Shown: in pieces, positions 34,592 through 43,900 of the stretch
How positions within the stretch are numbered: the stretch's first letter is position 1
Layout: every line of letters starts with the position of its first letter
NCBI RefSeq assembly: GCF_947497125.1
Contig: NZ_CANMFI010000001.1
Location: forward strand, 558,001 to 622,000
Length of the DNA stretch: 64,000 bases
Direction of reading: 5' to 3'
Source of the DNA: an uncultured Polaribacter sp.
GTDB taxonomy: Bacteria > Bacteroidota > Bacteroidia > Flavobacteriales > Flavobacteriaceae
Program-made: the position numbers and the translations under genes
Notes under the pieces: generated by a model
The model's database searches: none
Seen by the model: the letters and a program-made list of their open reading frames with translations, nothing else
Told to the model about the DNA's origin: nothing

Positions 34592-36346
34592 TTGAAAGAA
34601 TTACAGCACGTAAATAAATACTTTTCTAAATACAAATGGCGATTATTAATTGGTATAATTATGACCATTTTATCAAAAATATTAGCCCTTAAAGTTCCTC
34701 AAATTGTTGGTGACTCTCTAAATATCGTTGAAGAATATTTAAATAATGAAATCACAGATATTAGTCTTGTAAAACAAGAGCTGCTAATTAACGTATTGAT
34801 AATTATTGGTGTTACAATTTTAGCAGGTTTATTTACTTTTTTAATGAGGCAAACAATTATTGTAACCTCTAGATTAATAGAATTCGATTTAAAAAATGAA
34901 ATCTATCAACAGTATCAAAAACTCTCTCTAAATTTTTACAAAAAGAATAGAACTGGCGATTTAATGAATCGTATATCCGAAGATGTCTCAAAAGTAAGAA
35001 TGTATACTGGCCCTGCAATAATGTACACTTTAACAATGTCTGTTACGCTTATTGTTGGTTTTACTCAAATGATTAGCATCGATACAAAACTAACTCTTTA
35101 TACCTTAATTCCTTTTCCTTTATTATCAATATCAATCTTTGTTTTAAGCAAAATCATACATAAAAGAAGTACAATTGTTCAAGAGTACTTATCAAAATTA
35201 ACAACATTTAATCAAGAGTTTTTTTCTGGAGTTAACGTTGTTAAATCGTATGGAATTGAAGCTTCTATCATAGAAAATTTTGATGAATTAGCAGATAAAA
35301 GCAAAGAAAAAAACATTCACCTACAAAAAGCAAATGCCTTATTTTTTCCATTAATGATATTGCTAATTGGTATTAGTAATATTATTGTAATCTATGTTGG
35401 CGGACAACAATATATTAATGACGAAATAAAAATTGGAGTTATTATAGAATTTATGCTCTATGTAAATATTTTAACTTGGCCAGTTGCAGTTGTTGGTTGG
35501 GTTACCTCTATGGTACAACAAGCAGAGGCATCGCAAGCCAGAATTAACGAATTTTTAAAACAAGTACCCGAAATACAAAACACGAACACCACGGCTACAG
35601 AAATTAAAGGAAATATAACTTTTAAAAATGTTTCTTTTACGTATGATGACACTAACATTACAGCCTTAAAAGACATTAATTTTTCTGTTAAAGCAGGAGA
35701 AACATTAGCCATTTTTGGTAAAACAGGTTCAGGAAAATCAACATTAATAGAATTGATTTCTAGACTATACGATACAAAAATTGGCAGCATATTATTAGAC
35801 AACAAACCAATACAAGAAGCCAATTTAGATGCCGTTAGAAGTCAAATTGGTTTTGTACCACAAGACCCATTTTTGTTTTCAGAAAGCATTAGTGATAATA
35901 TAAAATTTGGTAAAGATGATGCTACCGAAAAAGAAATTATTGCTGCTGCAAAAAATGCAGATGTTCACAAAAACATTGTCGATTTCCCGAACGGATACAA
36001 TACTATTTTAGGAGAAAGAGGTGTTACACTTTCGGGCGGACAAAAACAAAGAGTATCTATTGCAAGGGCTATTATTAAAGAACCTAAAATTTTAATTTTT
36101 GATGATTGTCTTTCTGCAGTTGACACAGAAACTGAAGAAAAGATACTAAAAAATTTAGCTTTAATTTCTAAAAACATAACCACCTTTATTATTGGTCATA
36201 GAATATCATCTGCAAAAAATGCAGACAAAATAATTGTTTTAGATGATGGAAAAATAACCCAACAAGGCACTCATAATCAATTAATAAAAGAAAAAGGATA
36301 CTACAAAGAATTATATGACCAGCAACTTTTAGAAAAAGAAATTTAA
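34592..36346 (+). CDS. ABC exporter, fused permease and ATPase (MsbA/MdlB-like)
   Basis: The 584-residue half-transporter has six transmembrane helices (about 1-310) and an ATPase domain (about 330-580). I take the TTG at 34592 as start because it yields KELQHVNKYFSKYKWRLLIG, the expected N-terminus; the frame's earlier start at 34559 adds 11 unrelated residues. Walker A is GKTGSGKST, then the Q-loop VPQDPFLFSESI, signature LSGGQKQR and Walker B ILIFDDCLSAVD, with the H-loop in IIGHRIS. Walker B carries Asp in place of the usual Glu (FDDCLSAVD), as in some flavobacterial exporters. The substrate is unknown; lipid or drug export is possible. Confidence 0.88.
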   Translation: MKELQHVNKYFSKYKWRLLIGIIMTILSKILALKVPQIVGDSLNIVEEYLNNEITDISLVKQELLINVLIIIGVTILAGLFTFLMRQTIIVTSRLIEFDLKNEIYQQYQKLSLNFYKKNRTGDLMNRISEDVSKVRMYTGPAIMYTLTMSVTLIVGFTQMISIDTKLTLYTLIPFPLLSISIFVLSKIIHKRSTIVQEYLSKLTTFNQEFFSGVNVVKSYGIEASIIENFDELADKSKEKNIHLQKANALFFPLMILLIGISNIIVIYVGGQQYINDEIKIGVIIEFMLYVNILTWPVAVVGWVTSMVQQAEASQARINEFLKQVPEIQNTNTTATEIKGNITFKNVSFTYDDTNITALKDINFSVKAGETLAIFGKTGSGKSTLIELISRLYDTKIGSILLDNKPIQEANLDAVRSQIGFVPQDPFLFSESISDNIKFGKDDATEKEIIAAAKNADVHKNIVDFPNGYNTILGERGVTLSGGQKQRVSIARAIIKEPKILIFDDCLSAVDTETEEKILKNLALISKNITTFIIGHRISSAKNADKIIVLDDGKITQQGTHNQLIKEKGYYKELYDQQLLEKEI

Positions 36347-36355
36347 TCTTTAACA

Positions 36356-36384
36356 TTGCTACGTAAAATATTTTATTAGATTTG
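36356..36384 (+). promoter_or_regulatory. Candidate promoter of the PUR-type gene
   Basis: TTG (36356-36358), 18 bp, then TAGATTTG (36377-36384, exact TAnnTTTG) lie about 33 nt ahead of the ATG at 36418. Confidence 0.55.
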
Positions 36385-36417
36385 TTAGGTAAAATATAAC
36401 AACTATTTATAAAAATT

Positions 36418-36795
36418 ATGGCAGAGAGAGCAGAAAGAGTTGAGCAAGAAGAAATTTTCTCACAAGTACTAAGAGCTGGTAGAAGAACTTATTTTTTTGA
36501 TGTTAGAGCAACAAAAGCAGATGATTATTACTTAACAGTTACAGAAAGTAAAAAATTTACTCATGATGATGGTAGTTTTCATTATCAGAAACATAAAATA
36601 TATTTATACAAAGAAGATTTTACAGACTTTAAAGAAATGTTAGGCAAAGCAACCGATTATATTTTAAATGAAAAAGGAAGCGAAGTTATTAGCGAACGCC
36701 ACCAAAAAGACTTTAAAAAAGAAGAAGAAACTGCAACTGAGTCAAATACTAAAACAACAGAAAGTTTTACTGATGTATCATTTGATGATATATAA
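36418..36795 (+). CDS. PUR-alpha-like DNA/RNA-binding protein (DUF3276)
   Basis: The 125-residue protein contains a single PUR-type domain (about 10-85: EEIFSQVLRAGRRTYFFDVRATKADDYYLTVTESKK, YLYKEDFTDFKEMLGKATDYI), a fold related to eukaryotic Pur-alpha that binds nucleic acid. An acidic/Lys/Thr-rich tail (about 95-125) appears disordered. It is conserved and single-copy in Bacteroidota, probably as a small nucleic acid chaperone. It has its own promoter and a strong terminator, so it is a single-gene unit that may be highly expressed. Confidence 0.9.
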   Translation: MAERAERVEQEEIFSQVLRAGRRTYFFDVRATKADDYYLTVTESKKFTHDDGSFHYQKHKIYLYKEDFTDFKEMLGKATDYILNEKGSEVISERHQKDFKKEEETATESNTKTTESFTDVSFDDI

Positions 36796-36836
36796 AATTA
36801 CACTACAGTAAATCAATTTCAGTTTACATAATTAAG

Positions 36837-36867
36837 AAACCATCTAAAAATAATTAGATGGTTTTTT
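36837..36867 (+). terminator. Terminator of the PUR-type gene
   Basis: AAACCATCTAA (36837-36847) pairs perfectly with TTAGATGGTTT (36854-36864) around a 6-nt loop, then a run of T. Confidence 0.92.
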
Positions 36868-36906
36868 TGATTTACAAATTAAGAGTTATTTTAATATTCT
36901 AAAATA

Positions 36907-37968
36907 TTAAAGTACCTTTTTGATTGTCATAGACTTAGATACTGTTTCTTGCCACTCTTTCTCAGCATTGCTATCTTTGGTTATACCTCCGCCCACATAA
37001 ATTGACACCTCATTATTTTCTACACTCATACATCTTAAATTAACATATAATTGAGAATTTACTGTTTTTAGTTGAGGCTCTTTTTTATTCAACTCCCCTA
37101 AAAAACCAGTGTAAAAAGTTCTATTGTAATTTTCATGCTTACTAATAAAAGACATGGCATTTGCTCTTGGCAATCCACAAATTGCGGGTGTTGGATGTAG
37201 CGAATTAATTAACTCTTTTAAAGTAGCATTTTTATTTAAAACACCAGATATAACTGTCTTTAAGTGCAATAAACCTCCTGCTTTAACAGTCTCTTTTTTG
37301 TTTACTATTAAGTTTGATGCTACTTCTTTTAACTCATTTTCTATAAAGTCTGTAACCAACTGCTGTTCTTCTAGCTCTTTACTTTTCCAAACAACTGGTA
37401 CTGTATTTGTATTTAATTGAGTACCTGCTAAAGACATTGTTTTAAAATTAGCCTCTGAAATAGCTAATAGTGTTTCTGGTGTTGCACCAAACCACAACCC
37501 AACCTTAGGATGAAACCATACATATACAAATGCCGTTGGGTAGGCTTTTAATAGTTTCTTAAAAATGTTTAACACATTAAAGTTAGAGACATTTTTTACT
37601 TCTTTTCTAGAGACTATAACTTTTTTTAAAAAAGTAAGTTGTATTTCTTTAATTGCTCTTTCTACTAATTGTAAGTGCTTATTTTTACCAGTAACCACCT
37701 CTTCAAAATCTTCTTTTAAAGCTAAGTTGGGTGCTAACAAAATTGTATCTTCTATAAAATCTGCCTTTTCTGATGCAAATAAAATAGCCTTCTCTTTTAC
37801 ATCATAAGGTGCAAAAACAAACCCCTCTTCTTTAAAACTTGTTGTGTAAGAAAGAGCGTCATCCTTCATAAAATAAGAAGAAACAGTATTAGAATTAGGC
37901 TTGTTATAAACTACAAAAGGTAGATTACTTTTGTAGTGACTTTCAATGTTAGTTTCAATTATTTTCAA
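36907..37968 (-). CDS. menF: Isochorismate synthase (chorismate-binding enzyme)
   Basis: The 353-residue enzyme converts chorismate to isochorismate, the entry to menaquinone. Its C-terminal chorismate-binding domain shows KVIVSRKE, YVWFHPKVGLWFGATPETLL, MSLAGTQ, the HPTPAICGLPR block, FYTGFLGE, VNLRCM and YVGGGITKDSNAEKEWQET. The catalytic Lys and the Glu of TPETLL and KEWQET are present. It lacks a long N-terminal domain, as in other flavobacterial MenF/EntC. It follows the thioesterase gene by 15 bp. Menaquinone rather than a siderophore is favoured because no siderophore genes are nearby. Confidence 0.88.
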   Translation of the reverse strand: MKIIETNIESHYKSNLPFVVYNKPNSNTVSSYFMKDDALSYTTSFKEEGFVFAPYDVKEKAILFASEKADFIEDTILLAPNLALKEDFEEVVTGKNKHLQLVERAIKEIQLTFLKKVIVSRKEVKNVSNFNVLNIFKKLLKAYPTAFVYVWFHPKVGLWFGATPETLLAISEANFKTMSLAGTQLNTNTVPVVWKSKELEEQQLVTDFIENELKEVASNLIVNKKETVKAGGLLHLKTVISGVLNKNATLKELINSLHPTPAICGLPRANAMSFISKHENYNRTFYTGFLGELNKKEPQLKTVNSQLYVNLRCMSVENNEVSIYVGGGITKDSNAEKEWQETVSKSMTIKKVL

Positions 37969-37983
37969 GATTGCTTTGGGGAA

Positions 37984-38400
37984 TTATTTTTTAGTTAAAA
38001 CAATGTTCGTCATTTTAGCAACAGAAATTAAGGCTTCATTTTCATCAACAACCGTTACTTCCCATAAATGAGTAGTACGCCCTTTATGTATGTTTTTTGC
38101 AGTTGCAAAAACAACACCTTCTTTTTTACTTTTTAAGTGATTGATAGATAACTGAATACCATTTACAAACTGATTTTTATCTTCTAAAAAAAAATGAGAT
38201 GCAGCACTACCAACGGTCTCTGCCAATGCTGCAGTAGCACCACCATGCAATTGGCCGTAGGGCTGATGAACTTTAGAATTAACAGGCATTTTAGCCGTTA
38301 AAAAATCTTTACCCACAGCAACATATTCAATATCAAGAGTTTCCATTAACGTATTTTTAGTGCGATCGTTAAAAGCTTCTAAAATGGCATCTGTATTCAT
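37984..38400 (-). CDS. Hotdog-fold thioesterase, probable DHNA-CoA thioesterase
   Basis: The 138-residue PaaI/YdiI-type hotdog protein contains VHQPYGQLHGGATAALAETVGSAASHFF (about 41-68), with the acidic catalytic residue in the central helix (AALAE, Glu61), and the closing KNIHKGRTTHLWEVTVVDENEALISVAKMTN. Such enzymes hydrolyse 1,4-dihydroxy-2-naphthoyl-CoA in menaquinone synthesis. Its pairing with isochorismate synthase, 15 bp downstream, supports that role. A broad acyl-CoA thioesterase is the alternative. Its upstream region is shared with a divergent gene at 38472. Confidence 0.85.
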   Translation of the reverse strand: MNTDAILEAFNDRTKNTLMETLDIEYVAVGKDFLTAKMPVNSKVHQPYGQLHGGATAALAETVGSAASHFFLEDKNQFVNGIQLSINHLKSKKEGVVFATAKNIHKGRTTHLWEVTVVDENEALISVAKMTNIVLTKK

Positions 38401-38440
38401 ATCCTTCTAATTATAATGTAAAAGTACATATAAAATTTTG

Positions 38441-38448
38441 TATTTTTG
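38441..38448 (+). promoter_or_regulatory. -7 box before the pRiA4b ORF-3-like gene
   Basis: TATTTTTG (exact TAnnTTTG) lies 23 nt before the ATG at 38472. It argues against a translation start at 38448, which would fall on the promoter. Confidence 0.5.
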
Positions 38449-38471
38449 TGGCACATTCATTAAACCATTTT

Positions 38472-38975
38472 ATGTACAAAATAAGGGTAATTTTAGACAC
38501 AAAAGAAGATGTAATAAGAACCATTGTTGTAGACAATGCTTTAAATTTAGAAGACCTACATCTTACCATTGCAAAATCTTTTGGTTTTAAAGGGCAAGAG
38601 ATGGCTTCTTTTTACAGAACTGATGAAGAATGGAACCAGGGTGAAGAAATTCCGTTATTTAATATGGAAGAAGTTGGCGAAGGTTTGTCTATGAAATCTT
38701 GTCTTTTAAATGACACATTACCTTTAGAAAATGACAAACTTATTTACGTATACGATTTCTTAAAAATGTGGACTTTCTATGTTGATGTTCTAGAGATTTC
38801 TACCGAAAAGAAAGAGAATTTACCCCAAATTATATTAACCGTTGGCGAAGTACCAAGTGAAGCACCAGATAAAGAATTTGTTGCAGAAAAATTAGAAGAC
38901 CCTTTTGGTAGTGATGATGATATTGATGATGAATACGGCGATTACAATGACGATTTTGACTATACTGAATATTAA
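38472..38975 (+). CDS. pRiA4b ORF-3-like (IS1096 TnpR-type domain) protein with acidic tail
   Basis: The 167-residue protein begins at ATG 38472 (YKIRVILDTKEDVIRTIVVD) and has one plasmid pRiA4b ORF-3-like domain (about 1-130: LEDLHLTIAKSFGF, ASFYRTDEEWNQGEEIPLF, LIYVYDFLKMWTFYVDVLEI). The last 25 residues are strongly acidic (GSDDDIDDEYGDYNDDFDY and more). Despite the domain's name in transposon passengers, nothing mobile is nearby; chromosomal copies are common in Bacteroidota. The function is not known. A longer reading from 38448 would add eight residues but starts inside the promoter box. Confidence 0.8.
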   Translation: MYKIRVILDTKEDVIRTIVVDNALNLEDLHLTIAKSFGFKGQEMASFYRTDEEWNQGEEIPLFNMEEVGEGLSMKSCLLNDTLPLENDKLIYVYDFLKMWTFYVDVLEISTEKKENLPQIILTVGEVPSEAPDKEFVAEKLEDPFGSDDDIDDEYGDYNDDFDYTEY

Positions 38976-39132
38976 TAATTAGTATCTTTACACAACTACT
39001 TACTTCTCCCATAAGTATTTTTCATCCTTAATTTACATTGTAAATTAAGGCTTACAAAACTATAATCTTATTTTTTTGGTAACATTAAAATAAAATATCA
39101 GTCTTATATATAAACAGATAAATTACTTGCTT

Positions 39133-40032
39133 TTGAAGACAATCTTATCAATCAACAATTTACATAAAAAATTTGGCAACGTCCATGCTGTAAATAATCT
39201 TTCTTTTGATATTGAAAAGGGGAATGTTTACGGTATTTTGGGACCCAATGGTAGCGGAAAATCTACCACATTGGGTATTATATTAAATGTTGTCAACAAA
39301 ACATCAGGTTCTTTTTCTTGGTTTAATGGAGAAACATCTACCCACAAAGCCCTTAAAAAAGTAGGTGCAATTATAGAGCGACCAAACTTTTATCCATACA
39401 TGACGGCACGTCAAAACCTTGCCTTAATTTGTAAAATAAAAGACATATCCGAAGAAAAAATAGATGAAAAACTAACTATTGTTAACCTTTTTGAAAGAAA
39501 AAACAGCAAGTTTAGCACTTTTTCTTTAGGGATGAAACAAAGACTGGCTATTGCCTCTGCCCTTTTAAATGATCCAGAAATTTTAATATTAGATGAACCC
39601 ACTAACGGTCTAGATCCGCAAGGGATTCATGAAATTAGACAAATTATAAAAACCATTGCATCAAATGGTACTACTATATTATTAGCATCTCATTTGTTAG
39701 ATGAAGTAGAAAAAGTATGCTCTCATGTGGTGGTTATAAGAAATGGTATCAAACTCTACAGCGGAAGTGTAGATAAAATGACAGCATCGAATGGTTTGTT
39801 TGAATTTAAAGTTGATGAAAATGAAACTTTATTAATTAATGCTTTAAAAGAACATGCTGCTATTGATAAAATTACAAAAGAACATCAGACAATTATTGCC
39901 ACCTTAAATTTTGAAATATCGGCCGGTGAAATAAACACCTACTTGTTTAATAAAAGTATCGTGTTGTCTCACCTAATAAAAAGAAAACCAAGTTTAGAAC
40001 AACAGTTTTTAGACCTTACAAACAATCACTAA
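39133..40032 (+). CDS. ABC transporter ATP-binding protein
   Basis: The 299-residue ATPase uses TTG 39133 as start (KTILSINNLHKKFG is the family N-terminus); an in-frame TTG at 39127 is less likely. Walker A is GPNGSGKST (about 38-46), the signature is FSLGMKQRLAIA, Walker B ILILDEPTNGLDP, and the H-loop LLASHLLDE. A C-terminal extension of about 90 residues is typical of ATPases that work with ABC-2 permeases. The permease gene follows 22 bp downstream, so the pair forms an exporter of unknown substrate, perhaps a lipid, drug or surface-protein factor. Confidence 0.9.
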   Translation: MKTILSINNLHKKFGNVHAVNNLSFDIEKGNVYGILGPNGSGKSTTLGIILNVVNKTSGSFSWFNGETSTHKALKKVGAIIERPNFYPYMTARQNLALICKIKDISEEKIDEKLTIVNLFERKNSKFSTFSLGMKQRLAIASALLNDPEILILDEPTNGLDPQGIHEIRQIIKTIASNGTTILLASHLLDEVEKVCSHVVVIRNGIKLYSGSVDKMTASNGLFEFKVDENETLLINALKEHAAIDKITKEHQTIIATLNFEISAGEINTYLFNKSIVLSHLIKRKPSLEQQFLDLTNNH

Positions 40033-40054
40033 CAATTACAAAATACAGAAAGTA

Positions 40055-40897
40055 ATGTTAAGACTACTTACCATAGAATTTCATAAATTAAGGTACAACA
40101 GAGCCAGTAAAGTTTTATCTATAATTTACTTTGGGCTGTTAACCTCTATAGCTCTTATAGCTGCAATTAAGTTCGAATTCGGCTCATTTAAATTACATTT
40201 AGCAGAACAAGGTATTTTCAATTTTCCATACATATGGCACTTTAACACCTATATAGCAGCAATATTAAAGTTTTTCTTACTGCTGGTCATTGTTTCAATG
40301 ATGTCTAATGAATATGGATACAAAACTCTTAAACAGAATTTAATTGATGGGCTAAGTAAAAAAGAATTTATACTCTCTAAATTTTATACAGTTATTGCGT
40401 TTTCATTAATATCAACAGTATTTGTATTTATTGTCTCGATCATTTTAGGAGCTATTTATTCTGATTACAATGAGGTGTCAATCATTTTTACAGACACATC
40501 CTATCTCTTTGCATTTTTTATAAAACTTGTTGGTTTTTTTAGCATGGGATTATTTTTTGGCATTCTTATAAAAAAATCTGCTTTTGCAGTGGGTGCAATA
40601 TTTGTCTGGTTAATTGGTGAAAGTATTTTTAAAGGCTATCTATTCTGGACCTTTAAAGGTGCAGAAAACACAACAGAATCTGTTAATTCTATCATGCAAT
40701 TTTTACCACTAGAAGCATTATCAAATCTTATAAAAGAACCTTTCTCTAGATTAGGAGCAATAAAAACATTGGCAAATTCTATCGGTAAAACTTTCGAAAA
40801 AGCCACCATAGATTTTAGTGCCATTCTTATTGTCTGTATTTGGACTACAATCTTTATCTACCTTTCATATGTACTGTTAAAAAAGAGAGATTTATAA
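40055..40897 (+). CDS. ABC-2 type permease
   Basis: The 280-residue inner-membrane protein has about six hydrophobic helices (SIIYFGLLTSIALIAAI, AAILKFFLLLVIVSMMS, VIAFSLISTVFVFIVSIILGAIY, AFFIKLVGFFSMGLFFGILI, AFAVGAIFVWLIGESI, ILIVCIWTTIFIYLSYVLL). NEYGYKTLKQNLIDGLSKKEFILSKF is the cytoplasmic coupling loop typical of ABC-2/NatB-like permeases. It partners the ATPase immediately upstream. The T9SS type B gene begins 45 bp downstream with its own promoter box, so any functional link to it is speculative. Confidence 0.87.
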   Translation: MLRLLTIEFHKLRYNRASKVLSIIYFGLLTSIALIAAIKFEFGSFKLHLAEQGIFNFPYIWHFNTYIAAILKFFLLLVIVSMMSNEYGYKTLKQNLIDGLSKKEFILSKFYTVIAFSLISTVFVFIVSIILGAIYSDYNEVSIIFTDTSYLFAFFIKLVGFFSMGLFFGILIKKSAFAVGAIFVWLIGESIFKGYLFWTFKGAENTTESVNSIMQFLPLEALSNLIKEPFSRLGAIKTLANSIGKTFEKATIDFSAILIVCIWTTIFIYLSYVLLKKRDL

Positions 40898-40908
40898 TAC
40901 TTTTTAAA

Positions 40909-40916
40909 TACCTTTG
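40909..40916 (+). promoter_or_regulatory. -7 box of the giant T9SS gene
   Basis: TACCTTTG (exact TAnnTTTG) lies 26 nt before the ATG at 40943, in the 45-bp gap after the permease gene. The -33 element is not evident. Confidence 0.5.
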
Positions 40917-40942
40917 GTTTTTTAGCATTTAAACAATAACAA

Positions 40943-43900
40943 ATGAAAAAAATATTACCTTTTTTAGTTCTATTTTTCACACTCAATCTCTTTTCTCAAA
41001 AAGAAGCCAATTTTTGGTATTTTGGCAACAAAGCTGCGTTAGATTTTAATAGTGGCACGCCATTACCAGTTAGTAATAGTGAGTTAAATACTACAGAAGG
41101 TTGTTCTTCATTTTCTGACATAGATGGTAATTTACTATTTTATATAGGTGCTTCTTCTCCTGCAGGTAGAAACTTAACTGTTTGGGGCAAAGACAACCAA
41201 CCAATGCCAAACGGTGTTGGTTTAGAAGGCGATTCTTCTAGTTCTCAGTCTGCACTTACAATTCCGGCACCCAACAACCCAAATATTTATTATGTTTTTA
41301 CGGTAGGTGCCAACTCTAGTGGTAATGCTGGTTTTTGGTATTATACCATAGATATGACAGCGAATGGCGGACTAGGAGATGTGATAGACGGCCCTGTTGT
41401 TTTAGGAGTTGCAGCAAATCACAATCGTTGGACCGAAAAGGTAACAGCGGTAAGAGCTGACGATTGTAATAGCTTTTGGGTGATTTCGATTTCTCAAAGA
41501 ACAAGTTCTAGTAACAATAATCAATTTTATGCCTACAAAGTAACCAACACTGGTGTCGATCTAACAAACCCAGTAATAAGTGAAATTAATGGTTTTTTAA
41601 CTGATGATGTAAGAGGTTATTTAAAAGTATCTCCTGATGGTAAAAAATTAGTAGCCGCAAACATGGGGGCAGGTACTTTTTTATTCGATTTTAATGATGT
41701 TACAGGTACTGTAACTAACTATAACAATAGTGGCACAACAAATCGCTTAGACTTAGACGGCAGAGAAGGTTATGGTGTAGAATTTTCAAACTCTAGTGAT
41801 CGCCTTTATATTTCTACTGGTAGCTTTAACGGAGCACAAGAACATTTATATCAGTTCGATTTAACGCAACCAACTTTTAACGAAATTAACAACAACCGCT
41901 ATAAAGTTTACGATTACTTTAATACCCGAGGAGCCTTACAATTAGGTCCAAATGGTAAAATTTATTGGTCTAGCGATAATTCGAACGCCATTAGTGTTAT
42001 TAACAAACCCGATGCTTTAGGTGCTGCAGTAAATTACGAGCATCAAACGGTTAGCTTAGGTGCAGGAACAACCGCTACACAAGGCTTGCCTCCTTTTATA
42101 TCTTCATTATTTTCGAGCATAGATATAAAAGATTCAGACACAAATGAAACTATTAACAACCAAGATTTAAAATTTTGTGTGGGCGAAAATAAAGTAATTG
42201 TACCAGACCCTGTTACTGGTGCTACAACCCCTAGTTATAAATGGGAGTTTGACAATGGTACAACAACAACTGTAATTGCAACCGTACCAAATCTAACACT
42301 AAATAATTTACAAAAAACAGACAATGGTAAATACACACTTACCATAGAACTTACAGATAATTGTGGTAATATTACACAATATGTAGGTACTTGTAATATT
42401 GATGTTTATGAAGCTGCTAGCGCAAAGGCCAATCCAGAGCCTATTAAAGAATGTGATACCGATTTAACAATACCGAACTCTTTTGACCTTGAAGTAAAAG
42501 ATACAGAAATTTTAGCAGGTTTAGACGCTGCTATTTTTGATGTTTTGTATTTCGATTCTTTAGCAGCAGCAAATGCAAATGCTACAAACACATCTTTACC
42601 CAACCCATACATTGTAAACACTGTAAGTTCGCAAACAATATATGCTAGAGTTCAAAATAAAAATGCCCCAAATAGCTGTGCTGCTATTACTAGTTTCGAA
42701 CTAGAAGTTACATCAGAACCAAAACCAACACAACCCTCTGATTACTTGGTTTGTGATGACACTATTAGCGGTAGCGATACAGATGGCATTAGTAATAATT
42801 TTATATTAAGTAATAAAGACTCAGAAATATTGGACTCACTTAGCAATACCCAATACCGTGTTTCTTATCATACAGATATAACAGATGCGCAAACAAGTAG
42901 TACTACAAACAATATTGATAAAAACAGCAACTATACAGTAACAAATTCTGAAAGAATATTTGTTAGAGTAGAAAACATAGACAATACAGATTGTAATGCA
43001 GTATCTAACGATAATGATGGCAGTTTATTTACATCATTTCTGCTAGTGGTAAATCCGCTACCTGTTATAAAAAACCCTAATCCCGCACAAATAAGACAAT
43101 GTGTAAATTCTATTGACGGTAAAGCAACAATTAACCTTACAATTGCAGAAAATAACATTTCAGACAATCCAAACGGTACTTTTAAATATTTTGAAGATGC
43201 TGCTGCAACCATAGAAATATTAAACTACACAGCCTACCCTGTTGATGCTAATACCAATCCACCAGCAACTGTTTGGGTACAAACGATTTCTGAATTTGGT
43301 TGTGTTAGAATTTCTGAACTAGAACTTATAATTGGTACTGCAGCCGATGAAGCTTACAATGAAACTTTTGTTGAGTGTGATGATTTTTTAGATGCTGATG
43401 GCAACAATACAGCTTCTAATTCTGATATTGACGGAATTACATGGTTTAATTTAGATACAACCACAATCACATCAGCAATTAATACAAATCCAAATATTAG
43501 TGTTTTCTTTTATGAAGAAATCGATGACAGAGATCAATCTAAAAATGAAATTGACATCGCTAATTACAGAAATACTAACAAACCAAATACCACTGGTAAT
43601 CCTTTTCCTATTTATTACAAATTAGTTAATAATATTAATAATGATTGTACCGGAATTGGCGAAATAAACCTTCAAGTTAAATCTGTACCATTAGCAAATA
43701 CTATTGCTAATTATAACCTTTGTGATGATGCTCTTTCTGGCAATACTACAGATGGTAAAAATGCCAATTTAAACTTAAGAGACAAAGAATTAGACATCTT
43801 AGGCAGCACACAATCTAATACAGATTATGAGGTAAGTTTTCACACTTCTCAAACAGGTGCAGAAAACAAAACAGATTTAATTATAAACGATACAAACTAT

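Noticed and set aside
35458..35823. 121-codon antisense frame in the ABC exporter
   Set aside because: It lies across the ATPase domain and Walker A motif of the real gene.
38472..38975. Possible mobile element, from the IS1096 TnpR-like domain name
   Set aside because: There are no inverted repeats, transposase or target-site duplication around it; chromosomal copies of this domain are common.
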